Positions 9,106-18,450 are shown, numbered from the stretch's first letter. The stretch: DNA of 64,000 nt from Saccharothrix longispora (GCF_030852425.1 NZ_NSDM01000022.1:28440-92439); one strand, 5' to 3'. Translations and numbers: made by a program. The notes: a model not told the origin generated them from the sequence alone.

Positions 9106-12100
9106 GACCGGTCCCCGGCGAGCTGGGGCACGGGCACGAACCCGGTCTGCACGAGCTTCACGCCGCGCCGGGTCACGAGCTGGGCCCGGCCCGCCGGCAG
9201 AGTGCGCGGCGGGGCCTCGCCCAGGAACTTTCCTTCTTCCTTGGGGTAGGAGAACAACAACGCGGGGGTGCCCAGCTCCCACAGCCGGCGCAGGACGGGG
9301 TCCATCATGCCTCTCATGGCGTTGGCGCTGCTGCGCGCGATGATCAGGTGGAAGCCGATGTGCACGCCCTGGGCGAGCATCGGCAGCAGGGCGTCCAGGG
9401 GTGTGCCCATGCCGGAGCCCGCGCCCATCAGCTCGTAGTCGTCGACGACGACGAACAGCTGCGGGCCGTCCCACCAGTCGCGGCGGCGCAGCCGATCGGA
9501 GGAGATGTCCGCGCCGGGGATGCGCTTGTGCAGCGACACGGCCGCCTTGTTGGCCAGGTCGGCCAGCGCGTCGTTGCTGACCGCGTGCCCGGCGAGGTAG
9601 TCGTCGGGCACGATGCCGTCGAGGTCGCGCTGCGAGTCGCCCAGCACGACCTTGACCTGGTCGGCGCGGTAGCCCTGGACGACGGAGCGCAGTACCAGCC
9701 GCAGCGCGTTGGTCTTGCCGGTCTCCGCGTCGCCCATGACGATCAGGTGCGGCACCACCGAGAAGTCGTGCCACACCGGCGCCAACCGCTGCTCGTCCTG
9801 CCCGAGGCACAGGCGCAGATCACCGTCCGGCGGGGGCAGTTCGACCACCGGCAGCTTCGTCGGCAGGAGCCGCACGGCGGGCGCGTTGCGGCCCGGCCAG
9901 AAGGTGCGGATCTCCTCGGTGATGGCCTTGGTGACCGAGGTCAGGTCGTCGGTGTCCGAACTGCCGTCCAGGCGGGGCAGCGCGGCGAGGAAGTGGTAGC
10001 CGGAGCTGGTCAGGCCGCGACCGGGCTGGTTGGGCACGGTGGCGGCCTTGCGGCCCTGCACCTCGGACTCCATCGCGTCGCCCAGCCTCAGCTCGAAGCG
10101 GGTGCCCAGCACGTCGCGCAGCCACGGGCGGATCTCCGACCAGCGGGAGGAGCTGATCACCAGGTGGATGCCGAACGACAGGCCGCGCGAGGCGATCTCG
10201 GTGAGGCTGCCCTCCAGGTCGGCGTAGTCCTGGCGCATCGTGAACCAGCCGTCGACGACCAGGAACACGTCGCCGTACGGGTCGTCGATCGCGCCGGTGC
10301 GGCGCGCCTTGCGGTAGGCGTTCATCGACTCGAAACCGCGTTCGGCGAACGCCTGCTCGCGCCGCTCCATGATCTGCGTGATCTCCTGCACGGTGCGCGT
10401 GACGCGGTCGCGCTCCATGCGGGTGGCGATCGAGCCGACGTGCGGCAGGCCGCTGATCGACATCAGGCCGCCACCACCGAAGTCCAGACCGTAGAACTGG
10501 ACCTCCTCGGGCGTGTGGGTGACGGCGAGGGCGAGCACGAGGGTGCGCAGCAGGGTCGACTTGCCGGTCTGCGGGGCCCCGACCACGCCGACGTGGCCGT
10601 CCGAGCCGGACAGGTCGGCGGCGAGGATCTCGCGCACCTGCTCGTAGGGCCGGTCGACCACGCCCACCGGGATGCGCAGGTGCCCGCGCACCGCCGCGTC
10701 CAACACGGTCATGCCCAGCTCGGGGTGGGGCAGCACGCTGGGCAGCAGGGTGTCCAGGCTCGGCGCGTTCGCCAGCGGCGGCAGCCACACCTGACGGGCG
10801 GCGGCGCCCGCGCCGGACAACCGGTCGATGAGCACCTCGGCCAGGCTCGGCGCGTCCGCGGCGACCTCCGGTTCGTCCCGCTCCTCCTCGTCCGGTTCCT
10901 CGACGGCCTGCACGTGCTCCAGGGGGTGGGCGTGGGTGTGGAACGGCAGCACCCGGCTGTGCGCCACGGCGGTCGTCTCCGTCGTGCCGACGGGGGCGGC
11001 CACGGCCGTCGGCCCGGACACGTAGGCGCTCTTGAAGCGCACCAGCGTGGTGGTGTCGATCTTGAGGTAGCCGTTGCCCGGCGCCGAGGGCAGCTCGTAG
11101 GCGTCGCCGACGCCGATGACGCTGCGCGACTCCATCGAGGAGAACGTCCGCAGCGCGATGCGGTAGGACAGGTGGCCCTCGACGCGGTGGATGCGGCCCT
11201 CGTCCAGGCGCTGCGACGCGAGCAGCAGGTGCACGCCGAGGCTGCGTCCCAACCGGCCGATGGAGACGAACAGCTCCATGAACTCCGGCTTGCTGCCCAG
11301 CAGCTCGCTGAACTCGTCCACCACCACGAGCAGGGTCGGCAGCGGCGGCAGCTGGCCGCCCGCCAGGCGGGCCTTCTCGTAGTCGAACAGCGAGGAGTGG
11401 CCGCTCTCCCTCAGCAACTCCTGGCGGCGGATCATCTCGCCGTTGAGCGAGTCCTGCATCCGGTCCACCAGCGGCAGCTCGTCGGCCAGGTTGGTGATCA
11501 TCGCCGAGGTGTGCGGCAGCCGGTCCATGCCGAGGAACGTCGCGCCGCCCTTGAAGTCGACCAGCACGAGGTTGAGCACCTCGGACGAGTGCGTGGCCAC
11601 CAGCGCGCACACCAGGGTGCGCAGCAGTTCGCTCTTGCCCGAACCGGTCGCGCCGATCAGCATCCCGTGCGGCCCCATGCCGCCCTGCGCCGACTCCTTG
11701 AGGTCCAGCTCGACGACCTCGCCGTCCTCGGTGACGCCGATCGGCACCTGGAGCCGGGCGCGCTGCGGCGTCTTGTTCCGCCACTGCGCGGCCACGTCGA
11801 ACGTGTGCGGGTCGCGGATGCCCAGCAGCGTGGTCAGCTCGAAGTCCTGCTCGAACGGCCGCTCGACCACGTCGATGGTGCCGCTGGTGCGCTTGGGGGC
11901 GAGGAGCTTCGCCAGCGCCTCCGCGCGCACCCCGCTGAGGCGGTCGCGCACGGCGGTGCCGGTGCCGTCGCCCACGGCGAACTCCACCACGTCGTCGCGG
12001 CAGGTCAGGCGCAGCACCTTGGCGCCGCCGGGCATCACGCCCGTGACGTCGAGCAGCACCGTGTTGCGCAGCCCGCCACCGAGCAGCGGCGAGGAGTTCG

Positions 12101-13082
12101 GCACGTGCGCCAGGTGCGCGACCACGACGAGGAACGGCTCGGTGACGCTCGGGAAGGCGGACTTGTCGTGCTCGCCGCGCCCGGTGACCTCGGGCCCGAG
12201 CAAGGTCATCAGCTCGTCGTGGTCGCACGCCAGCATCGGCAGCGGGCCGCCGGCGCCGAGGGCCGTCGGGTGGACGTTGTGCGGCAGCCACTTGACCCAG
12301 TCCCAGCCGGGCTGGGTGGCTTCACCGGCGAGCACCGCGACCCGCAGTTCGTCGGGCGCGTGGAAGGTGACCAGCTGGGCGAGCATCGCCCGCACCAGCT
12401 CGACCGCCGCGTCCGGGTCGCCCGCGAACTCCACGCTGGTGAAGCTGCGCAGCCCGACCGAGATCGGGATGCCGCCGACCGTGCGGTAGGTCTCGCTGAA
12501 CCGCCGCAGGGAGATCGCCGACAGCGGCTCCAGGTCCTCGATCGGCTTGGTCGACGGCGGGGTGAACTCCATCGCCGCCTGCTGGGTGCCCAGCCCGATG
12601 CGGACGCGGGCGAAGTCGTCGTGGCTGCCGCGCCGCTCCCACAGGCGCGGGCCGCTCGCGACCGACCACAGCCACGACGGGTCGGGGTTGTTCCAGGCGA
12701 CCGCCGCGCGCTGCTCGTCGGCGGTCTTGCGGGCCCGGGTGCGCAACTGGTCGATGTAGCGCAGGTAGTCGCGGCGCTCGGAGTTCAGCTTGCGCTTGCG
12801 CTCGGAGCCGGCGCGACCGAGCTGGCTCAGCCCCATCGTGATCATGGCGATGCCCATCGCGCCGCCCATCACGTAGATCATCGGTGACGCGCCGGCACCC
12901 GCCGAGGAGAACACCAGGATCATCGCGATCGGACCGATGGCCATCGGGATGAACATCAGCGCGGAGCCGAAGTCCCGCGCGGCGGGCTCCGGCATCACCG
13001 GTGGCTCCTGGAGCTCCTCCTGCCCCTCCGGCAGTTCGGGGCCCGCCGCGCGGGGTCGCCGCTTGACCGTGGTGGTGCTCAT
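9102..13082 (-). CDS. eccC: Type VII secretion ATPase EccC, three FtsK/SpoIIIE domains in one chain
   Basis: 1,326 residues from the ATG that overlaps the upstream stop by 4 bp. Two membrane helices lie at ~39-62 and ~67-88 (SALMFIPMAIGPIAMILVF and MIYVMGGAMGIAMITMG). Three RecA-like ATPase domains follow: domain 1 with Walker A GATGSGKSE at ~475 and VVVDEF at ~585; domain 2 with GAPQTGKST at ~834 and FLVVDGW; domain 3 with GDAETGKTN at ~1115 and LFVVVDDYE. This is the fused EccCa-EccCb form usual outside mycobacterial ESX-1. EccC is the motor that binds the C-terminal signals of WXG100 pairs and drives export. Walker Lys residues are present in all three domains. The length matches the family. 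Confidence 0.96.
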   Translation of the reverse strand: MSTTTVKRRPRAAGPELPEGQEELQEPPVMPEPAARDFGSALMFIPMAIGPIAMILVFSSAGAGASPMIYVMGGAMGIAMITMGLSQLGRAGSERKRKLNSERRDYLRYIDQLRTRARKTADEQRAAVAWNNPDPSWLWSVASGPRLWERRGSHDDFARVRIGLGTQQAAMEFTPPSTKPIEDLEPLSAISLRRFSETYRTVGGIPISVGLRSFTSVEFAGDPDAAVELVRAMLAQLVTFHAPDELRVAVLAGEATQPGWDWVKWLPHNVHPTALGAGGPLPMLACDHDELMTLLGPEVTGRGEHDKSAFPSVTEPFLVVVAHLAHVPNSSPLLGGGLRNTVLLDVTGVMPGGAKVLRLTCRDDVVEFAVGDGTGTAVRDRLSGVRAEALAKLLAPKRTSGTIDVVERPFEQDFELTTLLGIRDPHTFDVAAQWRNKTPQRARLQVPIGVTEDGEVVELDLKESAQGGMGPHGMLIGATGSGKSELLRTLVCALVATHSSEVLNLVLVDFKGGATFLGMDRLPHTSAMITNLADELPLVDRMQDSLNGEMIRRQELLRESGHSSLFDYEKARLAGGQLPPLPTLLVVVDEFSELLGSKPEFMELFVSIGRLGRSLGVHLLLASQRLDEGRIHRVEGHLSYRIALRTFSSMESRSVIGVGDAYELPSAPGNGYLKIDTTTLVRFKSAYVSGPTAVAAPVGTTETTAVAHSRVLPFHTHAHPLEHVQAVEEPDEEERDEPEVAADAPSLAEVLIDRLSGAGAAARQVWLPPLANAPSLDTLLPSVLPHPELGMTVLDAAVRGHLRIPVGVVDRPYEQVREILAADLSGSDGHVGVVGAPQTGKSTLLRTLVLALAVTHTPEEVQFYGLDFGGGGLMSISGLPHVGSIATRMERDRVTRTVQEITQIMERREQAFAERGFESMNAYRKARRTGAIDDPYGDVFLVVDGWFTMRQDYADLEGSLTEIASRGLSFGIHLVISSSRWSEIRPWLRDVLGTRFELRLGDAMESEVQGRKAATVPNQPGRGLTSSGYHFLAALPRLDGSSDTDDLTSVTKAITEEIRTFWPGRNAPAVRLLPTKLPVVELPPPDGDLRLCLGQDEQRLAPVWHDFSVVPHLIVMGDAETGKTNALRLVLRSVVQGYRADQVKVVLGDSQRDLDGIVPDDYLAGHAVSNDALADLANKAAVSLHKRIPGADISSDRLRRRDWWDGPQLFVVVDDYELMGAGSGMGTPLDALLPMLAQGVHIGFHLIIARSSANAMRGMMDPVLRRLWELGTPALLFSYPKEEGKFLGEAPPRTLPAGRAQLVTRRGVKLVQTGFVPVPQLAGDRS

Positions 13083-16000
13083 TCGATGACCCCCGGGATG
13101 CGGGCCGCCGGGGCGCCCCAGACCCGCTCGTCCTGCTTGAGCAGGTCGCCCGCGGCGCGCTCGGCCTCCTCGTCCTCCTGGAGCTCGACGACCTCCTCGA
13201 CCTCCTCGGGCATCTCCTGGTCACCCGCCATCAGCACGCTGTCGTCGGGGTAGTAGGGCTTGGGGATGGAGCGCTCTCGCGGGCGGGGAGCGGGTGTCGG
13301 CTGCACCCGGACCGCCGTGCTGGACGAGTGCTGCCACGGGGCGTCATCACGCAGGGCGTAGTCCGGTGTGGACTCCTGCTCCTCGTCGCGGTCGCCCTCG
13401 GACGCCCTGGAGGCGAGCCACAGCAACCCCCCGGCTCCGGCCGCGCCCCAGGCGCTGGTGTCCTCCTCGGCGTCGAAGTCGATGACCGGCACGACGTCCT
13501 CGTCGACGGGCGGCGGCGCGGGCGGTTCGACGTGCGCGGGCGGTTCGACGTGCGCGGGCACCAGGCCGGCCGTGACGATCTCCCGTTCCCTGCGCGGGTC
13601 GCCCGAGGCACCCTCGCCACCGGCGCGATCCGGCTGCCTGGCGGGCGGGTTAGCCGCGGGCGAGTTCGCCGCAGGTGGGTTCGTCGAGGGCGGCGCGGCC
13701 ACTGGCGGCACCACGACGGGAGGCACCACGACGGGCGGAGCCACCGCGGGAGGTACCACGGCCGCCGGGGGCACCGACGGCGGGGCGGCCCCCTCCCCGG
13801 GCGTGATCCGGTCGCCCATCGGCAGCGGCGGTGCCACCGGTTCCGGTGCGAACGTGACCGGAACCCCGATGGGTGCGATCGGCGCGACGTGCTCGATCGG
13901 CACGACAGGTGCGGTGGGTTCGACGGGCTCGATCGGCTCGACGGGCGCGGTGGTACCCGAGGTGGTCCCCTGCGGGTCCACAGCCCATTCCTGCGGCGTG
14001 GTCGGAGGCACTTCCCGGAGTTCCTGCGGATCGCTCGACGGCCGCAGTCCCACGACTTCCCAGGGCCGCGACTCGCCACCGATCAGACCCGAGGCATCCG
14101 AACGATCCGCCGACGCACCACCAGGAGGCGACATCGGAGCCATCGGCGGCATCATCGGCGGCACACCCGCACCAGCACCCACGGCACCCGACTGCTGCGG
14201 CGGCGCGGCCCACTCCTCCGGTGCCACCGGAGGCAACTCGGCCAACCCCTGCGGCTCACCGACATCCGGCAGCCCGCCACCCTCCCACGGAGCCACCTCA
14301 CCACCGATCAGACCCGAAGCATCCGAACGATCCGCCGACGCACCACCAGGAGGCGACATCGGAGCCATCGGCGGCATCATCGGCGGCATCATCGGCGGCA
14401 CACCCGCACCAGCACCCACGGCACCCGACTGCTGCGGCGGCGCGGCCCACTCCTCCGGTGCCACCGGAGGCAACTCGGCCAACCCCTGCGGCTCACCGAC
14501 ATCCGGCAGCCCGCCACCCTCCCCCGGAGCCACCTCACCACCGATCAGACCCGAAGCATCCGAACGATCCGCCGACGCACCACCAGGAGGCGACATCGGA
14601 GCCATCGGCGGCATCATCGGCGGCATCATCGGCGGCACACCCGCACCAGCACCCACGGCACCCGACTGCTGCGGCGGCGCGGCCCACTCCTCCGGTGCCA
14701 CCGGAGGCAACTCGGCCAACCCCTGCGGCTCACCCACACCAGGAGAACCGACAGCCTCCCACGGCCGCGACTCGCCACCGATCAGACCCGAAGCATCCGA
14801 ACGATCGGCCGACGCACCACCAGGAGGCGACATCGGAGCCATCGGCGGCATCATCGGCGGCGCACCCGCACCGGCACCCGACGCACCACCAACCGGCACA
14901 CCACCACCCTGCGGCGCAGCCCACTCCTCCGGCTCCACCGAAGGCAACTCGGCCAACCCCTGCGGCTCACCGACATCCGGCAGCCCGCCACCCTCCCACG
15001 GAGCCACCTCACCACCGATCAGACCCGAAGCATCCGAACGATCCGCCGACGCACCACCAGGAGGCGACATCGGAGCCATCGGCGGCATCATCGGCGGCGC
15101 ACCCGCACCGGCACCCGACGCACCACCAACCGGCACACCACCACCCTGCGGCGCAGCCCACTCCTCCGGCTCCACCGAAGGCAATTCCAGGCCGGCCGGG
15201 CTCTGCGGATCACCCAGGCCGGGGAGCCCTGAGCCCTCCCACGGAGCCACCTCGCCACCGATCAGACCCGAAGCATCGGAACGGTCGGTCGAGGCACCAG
15301 TGGGAGGCGACATCGGAGCCATCGGCGGCATCATCGGCGGCGCGCCCCGGTCGCTCGGGGAGGAACCGAGGGCGGGGGGCTCTTCGGCGACCCAGTCCGC
15401 GGGCGAAGCGAGGTCCGGGGGCAGGCTCGGCCCGGCGCTGTCCAGCGAGGGAGGCGGGGTCGCGACGAACTCGGCGGGCGTCCCGACGCCGGGACCGGGC
15501 GCTCCCGCGCCAGGTCGGCCGGTCGGGGTGAACGGCGCGGGGCGCGGGATGCCGCCGCCGGCGGGCAGCGGCAGTCCACCGATCGGGTTCGGCAGTGGGG
15601 GGATGCCCCCCGGCAGTCCGCCGGGCGCACCCGACCCGAACTCCCCCGGCGTGAATGCCGCCGGGTCGGGCAGCGGGGGCGGGACCGCACCGCCCGGGGA
15701 GGTGAGGTCCACCCCCGGCAGCGAGCCGGCTCCCGGAAGCCCGTCCGGGGTGAAGGCGCCGGGGCCCGGGATCTCCGGCTGCCCGGAGCCGTCCAGGCCG
15801 CCGAGGCCGCTGCCCGACGGCGGATTGGTGCCGGAGAGGTCGAATTCCTTGACGCTGGGCGGTGTGGTGTCCCCCAGGCCGGACGGCGGGACCCGGGTTT
15901 CCGGCGAAGTCGGGTCCCCCGGGCCGTCCTGGCCGTTCCCGAGGTCGAGGTCGAGGTCCTCGAACGGGTTGTCGAACTTCAGGTCCTCGGGGAGGTTCGG

Positions 16001-16939
16001 ACCACCGCCGCCGTCACCGCGGTCGCCGAACAGGTCGTCGAAGTCGAACTCCGGGATGTTCGGACCGTCGCCATTACCGCGGTTGCCGAACAGGTTGTCG
16101 AATTCCTCCTGGCTCATCCCCCCGCCGAGGCCGTCGCCCAGCCCCGGTGTCGGGACGGGCTGGGCCTGCTTCTGGAGTCTGACGTTGTCGTAGTTGGCCG
16201 CGAGTGTCTTGAGCACCTTGCGCATGTCGTTGCTCATCATGTCGACGACCTGCTGGTTCCAGTTGATCCAGATGTTGCCGTTGTCCATCCGGTACTCGAT
16301 GCTGCTGTGCCCGCCCCGGGGGTCGATGATCGGCTGCCCGGTCCGGGGATCGTGCTGCAGGTCGTGGCCGTCGTACGCCTCCGCGATCCGGATGATCTCG
16401 TTGGAGTAGTGCCGGTTGATCTCCCAGACGGTTTGGCGTGCCCATTCCAGGTGGTCGCCCGCGCTCCACAACTGGTTGGGAGCCGACTGGTTGCCCATCG
16501 GACCGCCCTCGATCTGCCCGGCGGCGTTGCGGAACGCGTGGGCGAGCGGCTTCATCAGCGCCTGGAACTGGGTGGCCGCCTCCCCCTGCCAGGGCCCGTC
16601 TTCACCGGTGAGGGCTTCGACCTGCTGATCGAGGCTGACAGCGACCACTCCGAGCGCTTCCTGCACCCAGCGCAGGTCTGTCGCGGCGTTCCACAGCGAC
16701 GCCGGATCGGACACCGTCTTGGTGCGTTCCTGGATCAGGTCCCGGCTGATCGGGCGACCGTCGGCGTCGGTCTTGCCGACCGCGGCCGCACCGGTGATCA
16801 CGGCCTGGATCTGCTTCCAGTCCATGGTGTCGTAATCCGCGGCCGACCCGCCGCCACCGCCGACACCGTAGACCGCACCGGTGTCCTTGTCCGTGGTGGT
16901 CGCGCTGGTCCCGGTATTCGACCCCTCCGGAGTGCTCAT
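13079..16939 (-). CDS. PPE/WXG-like T7SS protein with six tandem Pro/Met-rich repeats
   Basis: 1,286 residues starting at an ATG (GAGGG 9 bp upstream), 30 bp after the preceding gene. Residues ~35-275 are helical with features of PPE/WXG100-type secreted proteins: EALTGEDGPWQGEAATQF carries a W-x-G, and AEAYDGHD supplies a Y-x-x-x-D secretion-like motif. The rest is low-complexity: a Gly/Pro/Asp region (~285-520), six repeats built on PPMMPPMAPMSPP, DRSDASGLIGGE and PEEWAAP (~530-985), then a Pro/Val region and an acidic C-terminal stretch (EVEEVVELQEDEEAERAAG). Lying directly upstream of eccC and overlapping it by 4 bp, it is probably a structural or secreted partner of the system. The repeats may span the cell wall or bind partners. 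No enzyme domain is seen. Confidence 0.8.
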   Translation of the reverse strand: MSTPEGSNTGTSATTTDKDTGAVYGVGGGGGSAADYDTMDWKQIQAVITGAAAVGKTDADGRPISRDLIQERTKTVSDPASLWNAATDLRWVQEALGVVAVSLDQQVEALTGEDGPWQGEAATQFQALMKPLAHAFRNAAGQIEGGPMGNQSAPNQLWSAGDHLEWARQTVWEINRHYSNEIIRIAEAYDGHDLQHDPRTGQPIIDPRGGHSSIEYRMDNGNIWINWNQQVVDMMSNDMRKVLKTLAANYDNVRLQKQAQPVPTPGLGDGLGGGMSQEEFDNLFGNRGNGDGPNIPEFDFDDLFGDRGDGGGGPNLPEDLKFDNPFEDLDLDLGNGQDGPGDPTSPETRVPPSGLGDTTPPSVKEFDLSGTNPPSGSGLGGLDGSGQPEIPGPGAFTPDGLPGAGSLPGVDLTSPGGAVPPPLPDPAAFTPGEFGSGAPGGLPGGIPPLPNPIGGLPLPAGGGIPRPAPFTPTGRPGAGAPGPGVGTPAEFVATPPPSLDSAGPSLPPDLASPADWVAEEPPALGSSPSDRGAPPMMPPMAPMSPPTGASTDRSDASGLIGGEVAPWEGSGLPGLGDPQSPAGLELPSVEPEEWAAPQGGGVPVGGASGAGAGAPPMMPPMAPMSPPGGASADRSDASGLIGGEVAPWEGGGLPDVGEPQGLAELPSVEPEEWAAPQGGGVPVGGASGAGAGAPPMMPPMAPMSPPGGASADRSDASGLIGGESRPWEAVGSPGVGEPQGLAELPPVAPEEWAAPPQQSGAVGAGAGVPPMMPPMMPPMAPMSPPGGASADRSDASGLIGGEVAPGEGGGLPDVGEPQGLAELPPVAPEEWAAPPQQSGAVGAGAGVPPMMPPMMPPMAPMSPPGGASADRSDASGLIGGEVAPWEGGGLPDVGEPQGLAELPPVAPEEWAAPPQQSGAVGAGAGVPPMMPPMAPMSPPGGASADRSDASGLIGGESRPWEVVGLRPSSDPQELREVPPTTPQEWAVDPQGTTSGTTAPVEPIEPVEPTAPVVPIEHVAPIAPIGVPVTFAPEPVAPPLPMGDRITPGEGAAPPSVPPAAVVPPAVAPPVVVPPVVVPPVAAPPSTNPPAANSPAANPPARQPDRAGGEGASGDPRREREIVTAGLVPAHVEPPAHVEPPAPPPVDEDVVPVIDFDAEEDTSAWGAAGAGGLLWLASRASEGDRDEEQESTPDYALRDDAPWQHSSSTAVRVQPTPAPRPRERSIPKPYYPDDSVLMAGDQEMPEEVEEVVELQEDEEAERAAGDLLKQDERVWGAPAARIPGVIE
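14010..15345 (-). repeat. Six tandem ~237-bp coding repeats inside the PPE-like gene
   Basis: Six units, each about 225-245 bp (about 75-82 residues), share the order PP-Met-rich block, DRSDASGLIGGE, a Gly/Pro spacer and PEEWA. Copies of GATCAGACCCGA recur near 14080, 14310, 14553, 14781, 15020 and 15262. Two units carry an extra MMPPM insertion, and units alternate between GGEVAPWEG and GGESRPWE. The middle copies are nearly identical at DNA level, so the array expands or homogenises by recombination while staying in frame. Confidence 0.9.
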
Positions 16940-16969
16940 CCTCGATCGCCCTCAGCTCGTCCTGGTCCG

Positions 16970-17566
16970 TCAGTCCTTGGTGTCGGGGTCGTCGGCCTCG
17001 TCGCCCGTGTCACCGTCAGCGTCGTCGTCGGGGGTGGGACCGCCGAGGTCGGTGCCCCCGCCGCCGAGGTTGGCGTTCGTGATTCCGGTGGTCTGGTTGA
17101 TGTAGCCCACCGCGTCCTGGATGTGCTCGTTGAGCTTCACCGCGGTGAGCCCGTTGAGCTCCTCGGTGGTGTCGTAGTCGTGGGCGAGCTGCTCCAGGTT
17201 CCGCGCCGTCATCTCCAGCGCGTCGATCGCCTTGAGCAGGAACTCCTCGACCGAGGGCACCAGACCTCCGGTGAGCTTCGTGGTCAGTTCGCCGGCGTGG
17301 TAGAAGGCCCCGGGAGCGATGTCGACGCCCCGCAGCGTCTTCAACGCCTCCTCCAGCAGCTCCCTGAGCTGGCGGAGGTTGCGCGCGAACGTCCTGAGCG
17401 CGTCGGTGCTCACCACGGTCGCGCCGGTGTCACCGGTCTTCCGGGGCGGGGGCGGAACCCTGTCGTCCAGGTCCGGCACGTCCCCGTGGTAGGTGCTCGT
17501 GGGCGGTGCCGTGGTGTCGCCGGTGTAGGCGTTGGCGTCGTCTACCTTGTCCCAGTCGAGCTTCAT
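16970..17566 (-). CDS. Helical T7SS-locus protein (ESX-substrate-like), unknown function
   Basis: 198 residues; ATG with GGAGGAG 8 bp upstream. Residues ~50-165 are predicted helical: LRTFARNLRQLRELLEEALKT and two further amphipathic helices, with a HDYDTTEEL stretch that gives a Y-x-x-x-E motif typical of T7SS export signals. There is no W-x-G turn. The tail is strongly acidic (PDDDADGDTGDEADDPD). The size and position, between a WXG100 gene and the PPE-like gene, suggest a secreted partner or a helical-hairpin protein of the ESX substrate superfamily. I do not recognise a named family. Confidence 0.72.
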   Translation of the reverse strand: MKLDWDKVDDANAYTGDTTAPPTSTYHGDVPDLDDRVPPPPRKTGDTGATVVSTDALRTFARNLRQLRELLEEALKTLRGVDIAPGAFYHAGELTTKLTGGLVPSVEEFLLKAIDALEMTARNLEQLAHDYDTTEELNGLTAVKLNEHIQDAVGYINQTTGITNANLGGGGTDLGGPTPDDDADGDTGDEADDPDTKD

Positions 17567-17626
17567 CGGATGATCTCCTCCTCCCGTGGGCCGGCCGCGC
17601 CGGGGTGACCCGGCGCGGCCGGGTGA

Positions 17627-17929
17627 TCACCTGACGTTGAACCCGCCGAAGGCGTTGACACCGGTGTGCTCGACTCGCAGGTACCCGTGGGTGATGTTCT
17701 GGAGGGCGACCTCCGCGGCGTGGAGGCTGGCCGGCATGCGCTTCGACGCGGCGTCCCAACTGGCCTGGGCGATCCTGTACGTCTCCCGGGCGTCGCCCTG
17801 CCAATCCTTCAGCGTGGTCTGCACCTCCTGCTCCAGCTGCGCCAGCCTGTTGCTGAGCTGGATGCTGATCTCCGCCATCTGGTCGCGGGCCTGGTCGGCC
17901 ATGCGCTGGTCGAACGTGTAGCTCGTCAC
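17627..17929 (-). CDS. WXG100-family protein (ESAT-6/CFP-10-like)
   Basis: 100 residues from a GTG preceded by AAGGAGA. It has the classic helix-turn-helix length of ~100, a W-x-G turn (LKDWQGDARETY, ~residue 43), and near the C-terminus a Y-x-x-x-E motif (GYLRVE) expected in the signal-bearing partner recognised by EccC. WXG100 proteins are secreted as antiparallel four-helix dimers. The adjacent WXG protein (17955-18275) is its likely dimer partner. It is the second gene of the leftward T7SS operon. Confidence 0.92.
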   Translation of the reverse strand: MTSYTFDQRMADQARDQMAEISIQLSNRLAQLEQEVQTTLKDWQGDARETYRIAQASWDAASKRMPASLHAAEVALQNITHGYLRVEHTGVNAFGGFNVR

Positions 17930-17954
17930 GTCGTGGTCTCCTTAGCGGGGTGGG

Positions 17955-18275
17955 TCAGATACCCAGGTCGGGGCCGGTGGGGATGGCAGCGGCGACCTGG
18001 ACGTTGCTGTCCTCGCCCCGCGTGACGGTGCCCGCGTGCTGCTGCACCAGGTCGATCATGAGGCCGAGCGCGTCGGTGATCTGCTTGCAGTCCGCGAACC
18101 AGGAGTTCATGGACCTCTCGTAGGCGCCGTAGGCCTCACCGCTCCAGGTCGTGCGGAGGACGTTCAGCGTGCCCCGGACGGTCTCGGTACCTCGGTTGGC
18201 GAAGTTCTGGGTTTCCTGGAACAACCCGGCGGCCCGCAGCAGGCCGGGGGTAGTGGTGGAAATCGGTGCATTCAT
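17955..18275 (-). CDS. WXG100-family protein, likely dimer partner
   Basis: 106 residues. I used the ATG at 18275 (AAGGGG seven bases upstream) rather than longer in-frame readings without a ribosome site. A W-x-G turn (RTTWSGEAYGAY) sits near residue 41 between two amphipathic helices (LFQETQNFANRGTETVRGTLNVL and CKQITDALGLMIDLVQQHAG). No Y-x-x-x-D/E motif is visible near its end, unlike its neighbour, consistent with being the non-signal half of a heterodimer. It is the first gene of the T7SS operon and faces the divergent control region. Confidence 0.88.
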   Translation of the reverse strand: MNAPISTTTPGLLRAAGLFQETQNFANRGTETVRGTLNVLRTTWSGEAYGAYERSMNSWFADCKQITDALGLMIDLVQQHAGTVTRGEDSNVQVAAAIPTGPDLGI

Positions 18276-18341
18276 GGGCTTCCCCTTGATGGATGTGCGA
18301 TTGATCCACGCGCCGAACGGCGCCGAGATGCACCGCCACAG

Positions 18342-18396
18342 TTTTGGGCAACCCGCCTTCCGGGGAGCAGATGTCAACCCCCGCCGGTGCCCAAAA
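18342..18396. promoter_or_regulatory. Spaced 9-bp inverted repeat, candidate operator
   Basis: TTTTGGGCA at 18342-18350 and its exact reverse complement TGCCCAAAA at 18388-18396 flank 37 bp. In such GC-rich DNA, paired A/T-containing arms in a divergent promoter gap are a plausible regulator-binding site. The looping distance (about 4.4 helical turns centre to centre) could fit a dimer bound at two half sites. Confidence 0.4.
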
Positions 18397-18432
18397 GTCC
18401 GACCAGGAGTGCGCACACAGGCGACCCGTCCA

Positions 18433-18450
18433 TCAAGTTCCGCTCAAGCA
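18433..18450 (+). promoter_or_regulatory. TCAAG direct repeats with 11-bp period, possible SARP box
   Basis: TCAAG occurs at 18433-18437 and 18444-18448, one helical turn apart. SARP regulators typically bind heptameric direct repeats (TCGAGxx-like) with 11-bp period next to a -10 element. The repeats lie 89 bp before the chosen start of a SARP-type regulator, so autoregulation is possible. Only two copies are present and the core deviates from TCGAG. Confidence 0.3.

Noticed and set aside
14010..15345. CRISPR-like periodic repeats
   Set aside because: The ~237-bp period is in frame, encodes a conserved peptide and has no short spacer structure.
18372..18377. Leftward TTGACA as a -35 box for the secretion operon
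   Set aside because: No TANNNT-like -10 at 15-19 bp; kept only as a remark.
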